A stretch of 64,000 nt of DNA from Streptomyces radiopugnans (GTDB taxonomy: Bacteria > Actinomycetota > Actinomycetes > Streptomycetales > Streptomycetaceae): NCBI RefSeq assembly GCF_900110735.1, contig NZ_FOET01000006.1:162391-226390 (forward strand). Reading direction: 5' to 3'. Position numbers and translations under genes: made by a program. The notes beneath the pieces are model-generated. The model had not been told where the DNA came from, did no database searches, and saw nothing but the letters and a program-made list of their open reading frames with translations. The stretch's first letter is position 1; the number at the start of each line of letters is the position of its first letter. Of this stretch, positions 36,564 through 45,273 are shown in pieces.

Positions 36564-36764
36564 TGCGTTCCTCCCTGTCGATCCGCTTGGCGCCGCCCCG
36601 AGTTGGGCGGCTCACGGACTCGGGCAGTATGACTCCTTACACCCCTCCTCCGACAGGGGAATACGAACACGGTGCCGCGTCCCTCCGTGTCAGGATTCGG
36701 TCGTGCCGGAGCGTCCCGTGTCAAGATCGGGGGAACCGGCGTACCCCGTGCCACAGGAGGAAAA

Positions 36765-37487
36765 GTGACAGAACGTCACAGATCCCGGTTCTCCGCCCGC
36801 GCGCTTCCGTCCGCGCTGGCGGCACTGGCCGCACTGACAGCGCTGACCGTGCTGACCGGCTGCGAGGACGGCTCCGGCGAGGCGGCCCCCGGCGGCGGCC
36901 CCTCCGTGATCGCGCCCGGCAGGCCGGGCGAGACCGCCGAGACGCTCTCCGCCGAAGAGGCGCGGAAGGCGGGCGAGAGGCGCGCGGAGAAGCCGAACGC
37001 GGCGGACTTCTCGTACGTCACAGGGATGATCGAGCACCATCGGCAGGCGCTGGTGATGACCGACCTGGCCGAGGAGCACGCCGGATCGGGCAAGGTGCGC
37101 CGGCTCGCCGACCGGATCTCCGCGGCCCAGGGGCCGGAGATCGCGGCGATGCGGTCCTGGCTCAAGCGCAACGGCCGCGGCGAGGGCGGGCACGGAGGAG
37201 GCCATGGCAGCCACGGGGACCACGGCGGCCACGGGGATCACGGGGATCACGGCGGCGAGCCAATGCCCGGCATGGCGACCGAGGAGCAGCTCGACGAGTT
37301 GCGGCAGGCCCGCGGCGAGGACTTCGACCGGCTCTTCCTGAAGCTGATGATCGCCCACCACCAGGGCGCCGTGACGATGGCCAAGGACGTGGCGACCGAC
37401 GGTCGCGACGTCCAGGTCCAGGAGATGGCCGGGGACGTGGCCGCCCAGCAGACGGCCGAGATCAACCGGATGCGCTCGATGTCCTGA
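36765..37487 (+). CDS. DUF305 lipoprotein
   Basis: 240 residues. Lipobox LTVLTGC after a hydrophobic stretch (lipid-modified Cys ~28). Two four-helix DUF305 halves: FSYVTGMIEHHRQALVMTDL and FLKLMIAHHQGAVTMAKDV, joined by a Gly/His-rich loop (HGGGHGSHGDHGGHGDHGDHGG) able to bind metal. The family is linked to copper and other metal handling outside the membrane. AGGAGG four bases before GTG 36765 decides the start. Confidence 0.93.
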   Translation: MTERHRSRFSARALPSALAALAALTALTVLTGCEDGSGEAAPGGGPSVIAPGRPGETAETLSAEEARKAGERRAEKPNAADFSYVTGMIEHHRQALVMTDLAEEHAGSGKVRRLADRISAAQGPEIAAMRSWLKRNGRGEGGHGGGHGSHGDHGGHGDHGDHGGEPMPGMATEEQLDELRQARGEDFDRLFLKLMIAHHQGAVTMAKDVATDGRDVQVQEMAGDVAAQQTAEINRMRSMS

Positions 37488-37524
37488 CGGGCTGTGACGG
37501 GCTGTGACGGGCGGGGGTCACCAC

Positions 37525-37555
37525 GGGGCGCGCGGACGCAGGTTCCGCGCGCCCC
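37525..37555. terminator. 11-bp-stem terminator between convergent genes
   Basis: 37525-37535 pairs with 37545-37555, followed by TTT on the plus strand. Upstream (about 37485-37515) the unit gacgggctgt is repeated in tandem 2.5 times. Confidence 0.65.
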
Positions 37556-37615
37556 TTTCCGTTGCGCCGCGCACTCCCGGAATCCGCCCGCCCCCGGAAC
37601 GCGGCAGGGCGGCGC

Positions 37616-37975
37616 TCAGCCGCCCCGCCGCTCCTCCTGCCGGGCCGCCGCGGCGAGCACGCTGTCCAGCAGTCCGGGGAACAGCCGCTCCAGTTCGTCA
37701 CGGCGCAGGGCGTTCATCTTCGCGGTGCCCCGGTAGTTCTGGCTGATCAGGCCGCTCTCGCGCAGCACCCGGAAGTGGTGGGTGGTCGTCGACTTGCTGA
37801 CCGGCAGGTCGAAGAGCGAGCACGCCATCTCCTCCCCGCTCGCCGCCAGGGCGCGGACGATCCGCAGGCGCACGGGGTCGGCGAGTGCGTGCAGGACCTC
37901 TTCCAGCCGGATCTCCCGCGCGGCCGGATGCTCCAGCTCTCGGGCGGCGTTCGGGGTCTGGGCTCGGGGTGTCAC
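37616..37975 (-). CDS. ArsR-family transcriptional regulator
   Basis: 119 residues. Winged helix LEEVLHALADPVRLRIVRALA...KSTTTHHFRVLRESGLISQNYRGTAKMNALRRDELERLFPGLL. The only Cys (ACSLFDLP) does not form the usual metal-binding pair, so an organic or redox signal is likely. GTG start. Divergent from the old-yellow-enzyme gene with a shared operator (37993-38028). Confidence 0.9.
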   Translation of the reverse strand: MTPRAQTPNAARELEHPAAREIRLEEVLHALADPVRLRIVRALAASGEEMACSLFDLPVSKSTTTHHFRVLRESGLISQNYRGTAKMNALRRDELERLFPGLLDSVLAAAARQEERRGG

Positions 37976-37992
37976 GGCTCCATACTACGAGA

Positions 37993-38028
37993 GGCATCGT
38001 AGTTTGACATCCGCCGTACTACGATGCC
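37993..38028. promoter_or_regulatory. ArsR operator GGCATCGTAG-N16-CTACGATGCC over a TTGACA -35
   Basis: Perfect 10-bp arms (37993-38002, 38019-38028). A TTGACA (38004-38009) lies between them and TACCGT (38029-38034) follows, so the right arm falls between the -35 and -10 of the plus-strand promoter of the flavin oxidoreductase. A further CTACGA at 37984-37989 makes a nested CTACGA-N6-TCGTAG. Confidence 0.65.
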
Positions 38029-38125
38029 TACCGTATGAGCCCGGCGGGCCGGGTCGCCCCGCGTCCGGGCCCCGGCCCGTTCCGAACCGGTCCCGAACCG
38101 ACCCCGAATCCACGAGGAGCCTTCT

Positions 38126-39205
38126 GTGAGCGCTCTGTTCGAGCCGTACACCCTGCGTTCGCTGACCGTGCCCAACCGCGTCTGGATGTCGCCGATGTGC
38201 CAGTACTGCGCCGAGCCCACCGGGCCGGACGCGGGCACCGCGGGCGACTGGCACCTGGCCCACTACGGGGTCCGGGCGGCCGGCGGCACCGGGCTGGTCA
38301 TGGTGGAGGCCACGGCCGTCTCCCCCGAGGGCCGGATCACCCCCGGCGACCTGGGGCTGTGGAACGACCGGCAGGTCCGGGCGCTGCGGCGGATCACGGG
38401 CTTCGTGAAGGAGCGGGGCGCCGTGGCCGGTGTCCAGCTCGCCCACGCGGGTCGCAAGGCGTCCACCGACGCCCCCTGGCGCGGTGGCGCCCCGCTGGAC
38501 GCGGGTCACGGCGGCTGGCGGCCCGCCGCCCCCAGCGCGCTGCCCTTCGCCGAGGGCCACCCCGTACCCCGGGAGATGACCCTGGAGGAGATCGACGACC
38601 TGGTCGGCCGGTTCGCCGACGCGGCACGGCGGGCGCTGGCGGCCGGGTTCGAGGTCGTCGAGGTCCACGGCGCGCACGGTTATCTGATCCACGAGTTCCT
38701 CTCCCCGCTCTCCAACCGGCGCACGGACGCCTACGGCGGGAGCTTCGAGAACCGCACGCGCCTGGCCCTGCGGATCGTGGACGCGGTGCGGGAGGTGTGG
38801 CCCGCGGACCTGCCCCTGTTCTTCCGGGTCTCGGCGACCGACTGGACGGAGGGCGGCTGGAGCCCCGAGGAGACCGTGCGCCTGGCCGCACTGCTGCGCG
38901 AGCGCGGCGTGGACCTGCTCGACGTCTCCAGCGGAGGTGCCGTGCCGGGGGCGCGCATCCCCGTCGGCCCCGGCTACCAGGTCCCGCTGGCCGCCCGCGT
39001 CAGGGCCGAGGCGGGGCTGCCGGTGGCGGCGGTGGGCCTGATCACCGAACCGGAGCAGGCCGAGAAGACCGTCGCGAACGGCGAGGCGGACGCGGTGTTC
39101 CTCGGCCGGGAGCTGCTGCGCGACCCGCACTGGGCGCTGCGCGCGGCACGGGTGCTCGGCGCCGGGTCCATTCGCCTGCCCGACCAGTACGCCTGGGCTC
39201 TGTGA
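38126..39205 (+). CDS. Old yellow enzyme-type NADH:flavin oxidoreductase (YqjM-like)
   Basis: 359 residues, FMN TIM barrel: VPNRVWMSPMCQYCAE with the active-site Cys, LAHAGRKAST, EVVEVHGAHGYLIHEFLSPLSNRRTDAYGGSFENR, ISPGxPG replaced by SSGGAVPG, and GLITEPEQAEKTVANGEADAVFLGRELLRDP. Reduces electrophilic alkenes. The divergent ArsR and its operator suggest induction by such a compound. Confidence 0.93.
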   Translation: MSALFEPYTLRSLTVPNRVWMSPMCQYCAEPTGPDAGTAGDWHLAHYGVRAAGGTGLVMVEATAVSPEGRITPGDLGLWNDRQVRALRRITGFVKERGAVAGVQLAHAGRKASTDAPWRGGAPLDAGHGGWRPAAPSALPFAEGHPVPREMTLEEIDDLVGRFADAARRALAAGFEVVEVHGAHGYLIHEFLSPLSNRRTDAYGGSFENRTRLALRIVDAVREVWPADLPLFFRVSATDWTEGGWSPEETVRLAALLRERGVDLLDVSSGGAVPGARIPVGPGYQVPLAARVRAEAGLPVAAVGLITEPEQAEKTVANGEADAVFLGRELLRDPHWALRAARVLGAGSIRLPDQYAWAL

Positions 39206-39230
39206 CGCCCCGGCACGGTGGGGGCCCGCT

Positions 39231-39264
39231 CGGCCGACGGCCAACGGCCGTTGGCCGTCGGCCG
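39231..39264. terminator. 34-bp perfect palindrome
   Basis: Self-complementary over 39231-39264 without a loop, 26 bp after the oxidoreductase stop and before the ung promoter. A probable terminator; no U-tract. Confidence 0.7.
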
Positions 39265-39295
39265 TGATCGGCTGAGAGGCGGCGGGCCGAACCAG

Positions 39296-39301
39296 TAGAG
39301 T
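39296..39301 (+). promoter_or_regulatory. -10 TAGAGT of a probably leaderless ung transcript
   Basis: TAGAGT matches TANNNT and lies eight bases before GTG 39310, leaving no room for a ribosome site. Confidence 0.4.
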
Positions 39302-39309
39302 GACCGCCC

Positions 39310-39987
39310 GTGGCAGCACGACCGTTGAACGAGATCGTCGAACCGGGCTGGGCCAAGGCGCTGGAGCCGGTGGCCGGACGCATCGCCGCGATGGGCGACT
39401 TCCTGCGCGCGGAGATCGCCGCGGGGCGCACCTATCTGCCCGCCGGGCCGAACGTGCTGCGCGCCTTCCAGCAGCCCTTCGACGACGTGAGGGTCCTCAT
39501 CGTGGGCCAGGACCCCTACCCCACACCGGGTCACGCCGTCGGGCTGAGCTTCTCCGTCGCCCCCGACGTGCGCCCGCTGCCCGGCAGCCTGGAGAACATC
39601 TTCCGCGAAATGCACAGCGACCTCGGCACGCCCCGGCCCTCCAGCGGCGACCTCACCCCCTGGACGAAGCAGGGCGTCCTGCTCCTCAACAGGGCGCTGA
39701 CCACCGCTCCGCGCCGGCCCGCGGCGCACCGCGGCAAGGGCTGGGAGGAGGTCACCGAGCAGGCGATCAGGGCGCTGGCGGCGCGCGGCAAGCCGCTGGT
39801 GGCCATCCTGTGGGGCCGGGACGCGCGGAACCTGCGGCCGCTGCTGGAGGCGTACCCGGCGGTGGAGTCGGCCCACCCCTCCCCCATGTCGGCGGACCGC
39901 GGCTTCTTCGGTTCGCGCCCGTTCAGCCGGGCCAACGAGCTGCTGGTGCGGCAGGGCGGGGAGCCGGTCGACTGGCGCCTGCCGTGA
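39310..39987 (+). CDS. ung: Uracil-DNA glycosylase, family 1
   Basis: 225 residues. Motif [17 protein letters not shown] with the water-activating Asp, LNRALTT, ILWGRDA and the leucine-loop motif [21 protein letters not shown] with catalytic His. Removes uracil from DNA. The last codon overlaps the GTG of the sugar kinase downstream (GTGA), so the two are translationally coupled. Confidence 0.97.
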   Translation: MAARPLNEIVEPGWAKALEPVAGRIAAMGDFLRAEIAAGRTYLPAGPNVLRAFQQPFDDVRVLIVGQDPYPTPGHAVGLSFSVAPDVRPLPGSLENIFREMHSDLGTPRPSSGDLTPWTKQGVLLLNRALTTAPRRPAAHRGKGWEEVTEQAIRALAARGKPLVAILWGRDARNLRPLLEAYPAVESAHPSPMSADRGFFGSRPFSRANELLVRQGGEPVDWRLP

Positions 39988-41000
39988 CGGGCCGCCCGTC
40001 CCCCTGGGTCCTGGGGGTCGACTCGGGCGGATCAGGGCTGCGCGTCGCCCTGGCCCGGGCCGGCGACGGCCGCGCGGCGGCGCCGGTCCCGGTGGGCACC
40101 GCCTCGTCGAACCGTCCGGTGCGCACCGGCCCGGCGGGCATCGACGCGGCCCATCTGCTGGAACTGGTGCTGCCCCGGGCCCGTTCCCTGCTGGCCGCCG
40201 CCGAGCCGGACTCCGCCGCCGGGGCCGGCTCCTCCCGCCCCCGGATCGACACCGTGTGCGTGGGGGCGGCGGGCATGGCGACGCTCGGCGGCGAACTGCG
40301 CGCCGTGCTGCCGGGGGCGCTCGCCCGGGAGCTGGGCGCCCGGCACGTGGCGCTGGCCGCCGACGCCGTGACCGCGTACGCCGGCGCGCTGGGCGAGCGG
40401 CCGGGCGCCGTGGTCGCCGCCGGGACCGGGATGATCGCGACGGGCACGGACCTGCGCTCCTGGCGGCGTGCCGACGGCTGGGGCCACCTGCTGGGCGACT
40501 GCGGCGGCGGCGCCTGGATCGGCCGGGCCGGCCTGGAGGCGGCGATGCGCGCCCACGACGGCCGGCCGGGCGGTTCGGCCGCGCTGCTCGCCCGCGCCGA
40601 GGCCGTCTTCGGCCCGGCGGCCTCCCTGCCGGGGAAGCTGTACCCGCGTACCGACCGCCCGGCGGTGCTCGCCTCGTTCGCCCCGGAGGTGGCCGGATGC
40701 GCCGACCGGGACCCGGTGGCGGCGCGCGTCGTCGAGGAGGCGGCCGCCCACATCGCCGGGAGCGCAGCCGCCGTCTGTCCCGCCGCCGAGGGCAGCCTCG
40801 TCGCCCTGACCGGCGGGCTCCTCGGGATCGGCGAGCCGCTCCTCGCCCCCCTCCGCCGGGAGCTGGCCGTGCGGCTGCCGCACGCCCGGACCGTCCCGGC
40901 GGCGGGAGACCCGCTGGCCGGAGCCCTGCTCGTGGCCGGCCGGCTGGCCCGGGACGCGCTGCGGCTGCCGCAGGACCCGGCACTCCTCCACGTCCGGTGA
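39984..41000 (+). CDS. N-acetylglucosamine kinase-type BadF/BadG ATPase
   Basis: 338 residues. ASKHA fold: [78 protein letters not shown], and late [16 protein letters not shown]. Likely phosphorylates N-acetylglucosamine or another amino sugar. Starts at GTG 39984 inside the ung stop codon. Only this reading frame shows the family motifs. Confidence 0.88.
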   Translation: MTGRPSPWVLGVDSGGSGLRVALARAGDGRAAAPVPVGTASSNRPVRTGPAGIDAAHLLELVLPRARSLLAAAEPDSAAGAGSSRPRIDTVCVGAAGMATLGGELRAVLPGALARELGARHVALAADAVTAYAGALGERPGAVVAAGTGMIATGTDLRSWRRADGWGHLLGDCGGGAWIGRAGLEAAMRAHDGRPGGSAALLARAEAVFGPAASLPGKLYPRTDRPAVLASFAPEVAGCADRDPVAARVVEEAAAHIAGSAAAVCPAAEGSLVALTGGLLGIGEPLLAPLRRELAVRLPHARTVPAAGDPLAGALLVAGRLARDALRLPQDPALLHVR

Positions 41001-41139
41001 GGCGGGTGCGGGAGCGGGCACCCCGGGCGGCACGGCCCGGTAACACAGCGGAACGGGGCCGTCACCACGACGCGCGGGATGAAAGGGGACAGACCGGCAC
41101 TCCTCCGCCCCGCCCGAACAGCCAAACCCGTCAAGGCAT

Positions 41140-41145
41140 TAGCAT
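41140..41145 (+). promoter_or_regulatory. -10 TAGCAT before the chelatase-like gene
   Basis: TAGCAT lies eight bases before ATG 41154, consistent with a leaderless transcript. Confidence 0.4.
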
Positions 41146-41153
41146 GCGGCGCC

Positions 41154-42146
41154 ATGAGCACCCCCACTGGGCCCGCAAACGGCCTGCCCGTACGAATGCC
41201 GCGTCCCCGACAGCCCGGACGGCACCGCCGGCCTCAGCCGGCCATAGCGCCTGAGGGTGCGCCCGCTCTGGTGCTGGCCGTCCCCGGGGTGCCCTCCGGC
41301 ACCTCCCGAAGCCTCGCCGAGGAGATCCTGAGCATCGCCCGCTCCGAGCTGCCGGGGCTCGACGCCCGGGTCGGTTTCGTGGACGGCGACGACGGTGAGT
41401 TCCCCGCCCTCCAGAGCGTGCTGACGCAGGCCGCGGCCGACCGCACCTCCCGTGCCGCCGCGGCGACGGCCGCCATCGAGGCCGCGGCCGCCGAGGCCGT
41501 GGAGGCGGGCGCGGAGGCCGCCGAGGTGGAGGCCGAGGCCGAGGCCGCCCGCCGCAGGATCGAGGAGGCCCCGCTCGCGGTGGTCGTCCCCCTGCTGGCC
41601 GGGCCCGACGGCGCGCAGATGCGCCGGATACGCCAGGCCGTGCTCGAGAGCGGCTCCGGCGCCGAGCTGACCGACGTGCTCGGCCCGCACCCGCTGCTGG
41701 CCGAGGCCGTCCACGTCAGGCTCTCGGAGGCGGGGCTGGCCCGGGCGGACCGCGCCCGGCTGTTCACCGTGGCGACCGCCGCCGACGGCATCATCCTGGC
41801 CGCCATGGGCGGCGAGGAGGCCGTGCAGGCCGCCGGGATCACCGGAATGCTGCTGGCCGCCCGCCTGGCGGTGCCGGTGCTGTCCGCCGGGCTGGACGAG
41901 GAGGGCGCCGTCACCCGCGCCGCCGAGCAGCTGCGCGAGGCCGGTTCCCGGCAGCTCGCCCTGGCGCCCTGCCTGATCGGCCCCGAGATCCCCGAGGGCC
42001 TGCTGGAGTCCGCGGTGCGGGAGGCCGACTGCCAGGCGTCCGAACCGCTGGGCTCCTACACGGCGGTGGGCAGGCTGGTGGCCTCCACCTATGCCGCCAA
42101 GCTCGGCATCGCCCAGCGGTCGCCGCAGGGGGCGCAGGCCCACTGA
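41154..42146 (+). CDS. Sirohydrochlorin chelatase-like (CbiX fold) protein, degenerate
   Basis: 330 residues. Two CbiX-like halves: ALVLAVPGVPSGTSRSLAEEILSIARSELPGLDARVGFVDGDDGEFPAL and LAVVVPLLAGPDGAQMRRIRQAV...LGPHPLLAEAVHVRL. The usual first active-site GHGS is here AVPGVP, so one catalytic His is missing, while GPHPLL is kept. An Ala/Glu-rich segment of about 45 residues (residues ~105-150) that should form a helix or coiled coil is inserted between the halves. Perhaps a binding rather than a chelatase protein. ATG 41154 follows a basic, Pro-rich N-terminus. Confidence 0.75.
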   Translation: MSTPTGPANGLPVRMPRPRQPGRHRRPQPAIAPEGAPALVLAVPGVPSGTSRSLAEEILSIARSELPGLDARVGFVDGDDGEFPALQSVLTQAAADRTSRAAAATAAIEAAAAEAVEAGAEAAEVEAEAEAARRRIEEAPLAVVVPLLAGPDGAQMRRIRQAVLESGSGAELTDVLGPHPLLAEAVHVRLSEAGLARADRARLFTVATAADGIILAAMGGEEAVQAAGITGMLLAARLAVPVLSAGLDEEGAVTRAAEQLREAGSRQLALAPCLIGPEIPEGLLESAVREADCQASEPLGSYTAVGRLVASTYAAKLGIAQRSPQGAQAH

Positions 42147-42163
42147 CCCGGGCCCTTCCCCCC

Positions 42164-42189
42164 TGCGGCCCGCCGGGTCGCGGGCCGCA
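42164..42189. terminator. 9-bp hairpin between convergent genes
   Basis: TGCGGCCCG (42164-42172) pairs with CGGGCCGCA (42181-42189), in the 69-bp gap between the convergent chelatase-like and lactonase genes. Confidence 0.6.
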
Positions 42190-42215
42190 CGGCGACCGGA
42201 CGGCGGGCCCGCCCC

Positions 42216-43271
42216 TCAGCCGAGGGCGACGCAGGTGGCGGCCGGAGCCTGGATCGAGCCCGCCCGGTGCGGCACCCCGGTGTCCGGGTCGAGGTCGAAC
42301 CAGGTCACGTCGCCCGACCGCTCGTTGGCGGCGTAGAGCCTGCGCCCGGCCGGGTCGAGGGCCAGGTCGCGCGGCCAGTGCCCGCCGCAGGGGACGGTGG
42401 TGACCAGCTCCATACCCTCGCCGTACGGCTCCAGGGCCAGTACGGCGATGCTGTCGTGTCCGCGATTGGCCGCCCAGGCCCAGCGGCCGTCGGCGGAGAC
42501 CACCAGTTCCGAGGGGTGGTTCTCCCCCTCGGCCCCGGAACCCGCCGGCAGCGTGCCGACCTCCCCCGCGGGCTCCAGCACGCCGCTCGCCCGGTCCCAG
42601 CGGCAGCAGACCACGGTCGAGACCAGTTCGTTGACGACGTACGCCCGGTCGCCGCGCGGGTGGAAGGCCAGGTGGCGCGGTCCGCTGCCGGGCCGCATCG
42701 GCGTCCGCCCGTGCGGGCGGAGCGCGGCCGCGGCGTGGTCGAGCCGGTAGACCCACACCGAGTCGGCGCCGAGATCGACCGCCAGCAGCCAGCGCCACGA
42801 GGCGTCGGCGACCACGGCGTGGGCGTGCGGCCCCTCCTGTCGCCCGCGCACCGGTCCGCGGCCGCTGTGGGGCAGTACGGCCGGCTGCGCGCCGAGGGTC
42901 CCGTCGGGCCGCAGCGGCAGCGAACTGACGCTCCCGGAAGTGTAGTTGGCGGTGATCAGCTGCCCGGCCGCGCAGGTCAGATGGGCGGGCCCGGCGCCTT
43001 CGACGGGCACCGGCGCCCCGGCGGGGCTCGGCCGGTCGGGGTCGGCCAGGGAGAGCGCGGCGGCGTGGCCGTCCTCGGTCTCGCTCACCGCGTAGAGCAT
43101 CCCCCCGCCCGGTCCCGGCACGAGGTAGGAGGGGTCGGGCACCGCGTCCGTGTGGTGCAGCACCGTCAGCGCCCCGGTGTCCGGGTCGACGGCGGCCGTG
43201 GTGATGCCGCGTCCGCCCGCCGAGGTGTAGGACCCGATGTACGCCCGCCGTCCGCCGCCCGCACCGTCCAC
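42216..43271 (-). CDS. Lactonase-family seven-bladed beta-propeller
   Basis: 351 residues resembling 6-phosphogluconolactonase Pgl of the YbhE type: AYIGSYTSAGGRGITTAAVDPDTGAL, DPSYLVPGPGGGMLYAVSE, GPHAHAVVADASWRWLLAVDLGADSV, GPRHLAFHPRGDRAYVVNEL, ENHPSELVVSADGRWAWAANRGHDSIAV, WPRDLALDPAGRRLYAANE. The His pair and conserved acids suit a lactonase. GTG 43271 follows AGAGGGGCGGCACA. Confidence 0.9.
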   Translation of the reverse strand: MDGAGGGRRAYIGSYTSAGGRGITTAAVDPDTGALTVLHHTDAVPDPSYLVPGPGGGMLYAVSETEDGHAAALSLADPDRPSPAGAPVPVEGAGPAHLTCAAGQLITANYTSGSVSSLPLRPDGTLGAQPAVLPHSGRGPVRGRQEGPHAHAVVADASWRWLLAVDLGADSVWVYRLDHAAAALRPHGRTPMRPGSGPRHLAFHPRGDRAYVVNELVSTVVCCRWDRASGVLEPAGEVGTLPAGSGAEGENHPSELVVSADGRWAWAANRGHDSIAVLALEPYGEGMELVTTVPCGGHWPRDLALDPAGRRLYAANERSGDVTWFDLDPDTGVPHRAGSIQAPAATCVALG

Positions 43272-43427
43272 TGTGCCGCCCCTCTTCCGCTCGATCCCGC
43301 TCGGTCCTGCTCGAAGCGCTGCCCCCGTTCCGGGCACCGGGGGCGACCGTAGCATTGGCCTGGACCAGACTGGGAGGGCTCCCAGGTCTTCCCCGGCCCG
43401 GCCCTGCGACCGGGGCGGTGGGGACGG

Positions 43428-43850
43428 CTAGCCCAGGAAGGACAGGCGCACCCGCCGGTCGGGGTTGTCGCCGTTGGTGTCCACCAGGCAGACCGACTGC
43501 CAGGTGCCCAGCTCCAGCCGTCCGCCGATCACCGGCAGGGTGGCGTGCGGCGGGACGAAGGCCGGCAGGACGTGGTCGCGGCCGTGACCGGGACTGCCGT
43601 GCCGGTGGCGCCAGCGGCCGTCGGCGGGCAGCAGGTCGCGCAGCGCGGCGAGCAGGTCGTCGTCGCTGCCCGCTCCGGTCTCGATGATCGCGATGCCGGC
43701 CGTGGCGTGGGGGACGAAGACGTTGAGCAGTCCGTCGCGGCCGCCGGCCACCTCCGCGAGGAAGCCCTCGCATTCGCGGGTGAGGTCGGCGACGGTCTCG
43801 TCCGAGCCGGTGGTGATCTGGAGGGTACGGGTGGTGAAGCGATCGCTCAT
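43428..43850 (-). CDS. YjbQ/UPF0047 family (secondary thiamine-phosphate synthase-like)
   Basis: 140 residues. Conserved VNVFVPHATAGIAIIETGAGSDDDLLAAL, RHRHGSPGHGRDHVLPAF and LELGTWQSVCLVDTNGDNPDRRVRLSFLG, with the His trio of this family. The thiamine-phosphate activity known from E. coli YjbQ is weak and the physiological role unclear. Confidence 0.92.
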   Translation of the reverse strand: MSDRFTTRTLQITTGSDETVADLTRECEGFLAEVAGGRDGLLNVFVPHATAGIAIIETGAGSDDDLLAALRDLLPADGRWRHRHGSPGHGRDHVLPAFVPPHATLPVIGGRLELGTWQSVCLVDTNGDNPDRRVRLSFLG

Positions 43851-43914
43851 GACTCCATCTTGGGGCCTGTCCCCGCTCCGGGAAGCATCCGGCCCCGCCC
43901 GCGGTTGGCCGGGT

Positions 43915-45057
43915 ATGGAGTTCTCGGAGGCGGAGGTCGTGGTCGTGGGCGCCGGGCAGGCGGGCCTGTCGAGCGCCTACCACCTGCGGCGCGCCGGGTA
44001 CGAGCCGGGCCGGGGCTTCGTCGTGCTGGACCACTCCCCGCGCCCCGGCGGGGCCTGGCAGTTCCGCTGGCCCACCCTGACGTACGACCGGGTGCACGGG
44101 ATGCACTCCCTGCCCGGCATGGAGCTGACCGGCGCCGACCCCCACCGCCCCTCCTCCGAGGTGGTCGGCGGGTACTTCGCCGACTACGAGCGCGCCTTCG
44201 ACCTGCGGGTGCGGCGGCCGGTGCATGTGCGCGCGGTGCGCGAGGCCGGGGACGGACGGCTGCTGGTGGAGACCGACTCCGGGGTGTGGGCCGCCCGGGC
44301 GCTGATCAACGCCACCGGGACCTGGGACCGCCCCTTCCGGCCCCGGGTGCGCGGTCAGGAGTCCTTCGCCGGCCGCCAGTTCCACACCTCCCGCTACCCC
44401 GGCCCGAGCACCTTCGCGGGCGAGCGCGTGGTGGTCGTGGGCGGCGGCACCTCCGCCGTGCAGCATCTGCTGGAGATCTCACGGGTCGCCGCCGCCACGG
44501 CCTGGGTGACCCGGCGCGAGCCGGTCTTCACCGAGGAGCCGTTCGACGCCGAGCGCGGACGCGCGGCGGTCGCCCTGGTGGAGGAGCGTGTGCGCGACGG
44601 GCTGCCGCCGCGCAGCGTGGTCTCCGTGACGGGGCTTCCCATGACCGAGGAGATGCGCCGCGCCCGGGAGAGCGGGGTGCTGCGGCGCCTGCCGATGTTC
44701 GACCGGATCACCCCCGGTGCGGTGGAGTGGGACGACGGGCGCTCGATCGCGGCGGACAGCATCGTGTGGGCCACCGGCTTCCGTCCCGCGATCGGCCATC
44801 TGGCGCCGCTGCGGCTGCGCGAGCCGGGGGGCGGCATCCGCATGGACGGCACCCGTGTGGTGCGCGATCCGCGGATCCACCTGGTCGGCTACGGCCCCTC
44901 GGCGAGCACCGTCGGAGCCAACCGCGCGGGCCGGGCCGCGGTCCGCGCGATCCGGGACCTCCTCGGCCACTCCTCCGAAGACGAACAGGCACTCGGGGAA
45001 TCGCCCGTACGCGTGGCGATGGGGGAAACGGCCGCGCGGTGGCCACGGGACACGTGA
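43915..45057 (+). CDS. Flavin-containing monooxygenase-like oxidoreductase
   Basis: 380 residues. FAD site EVVVVGAGQAGLSSAYHLRRAGYE, second Rossmann RVVVVGGGTSAVQHLLEISR for NADPH, ATGTWDRPFRPRVRGQESFAGRQFHTSRY (FMO/BVMO-like region with F-x-G-x-x-x-H) and late IVWATGFRP. Likely S- or N-oxygenase or Baeyer-Villiger-type; substrate unknown. Followed by the small peptide gene at 45167. Confidence 0.88.
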   Translation: MEFSEAEVVVVGAGQAGLSSAYHLRRAGYEPGRGFVVLDHSPRPGGAWQFRWPTLTYDRVHGMHSLPGMELTGADPHRPSSEVVGGYFADYERAFDLRVRRPVHVRAVREAGDGRLLVETDSGVWAARALINATGTWDRPFRPRVRGQESFAGRQFHTSRYPGPSTFAGERVVVVGGGTSAVQHLLEISRVAAATAWVTRREPVFTEEPFDAERGRAAVALVEERVRDGLPPRSVVSVTGLPMTEEMRRARESGVLRRLPMFDRITPGAVEWDDGRSIAADSIVWATGFRPAIGHLAPLRLREPGGGIRMDGTRVVRDPRIHLVGYGPSASTVGANRAGRAAVRAIRDLLGHSSEDEQALGESPVRVAMGETAARWPRDT

Positions 45058-45166
45058 TGCTCACGTTGTGCGAGTGGCGCGCCGCGGAGCGTCACCGCCC
45101 CTCCGGCCCGGGGTCCCACCGGGAGGCGGAGGACCTGTCCCGACACGCACAAGGAGAGAGTTCCCG

Positions 45167-45226
45167 ATGAACCTCATCACCAGCCTGCTCGCCGGCATCG
45201 TCCACTTCATCGGCCGGCTCGTCTGA
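45167..45226 (+). CDS. 19-residue amphipathic peptide gene
   Basis: MNLITSLLAGIVHFIGRLV. Preceded by AAGGAGAGAG, seven bases from the ATG, one of the best ribosome sites in the window. As a helix, N2, T5, S6, A9, G10, H13, G16 and R17 fall on one face and L3, I4, L7, L8, I11, V12, F14, I15, L18 and V19 on the other, a clean split. Net charge slightly positive. It resembles phenol-soluble modulin-like or small membrane-active peptides in layout only. No export genes are adjacent. I do not recognise a homologue. Confidence 0.6.
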   Translation: MNLITSLLAGIVHFIGRLV

Positions 45227-45273
45227 CCGAACGGCGGGCGACGACCCGGCGGCGCCGGGGACGGCGGTGCGCG

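Noticed and set aside
41911..44466. Minus-strand frame of 851 codons
   Set aside because: Covers the lactonase gene in the wrong frame and the antisense of its neighbours; no motif and Arg/Ala/Pro-rich.
45058..45170. Short frame beginning ATG 45057 just after the monooxygenase stop
   Set aside because: No ribosome site and no structure; the strong ribosome site within it belongs to the peptide at 45167.
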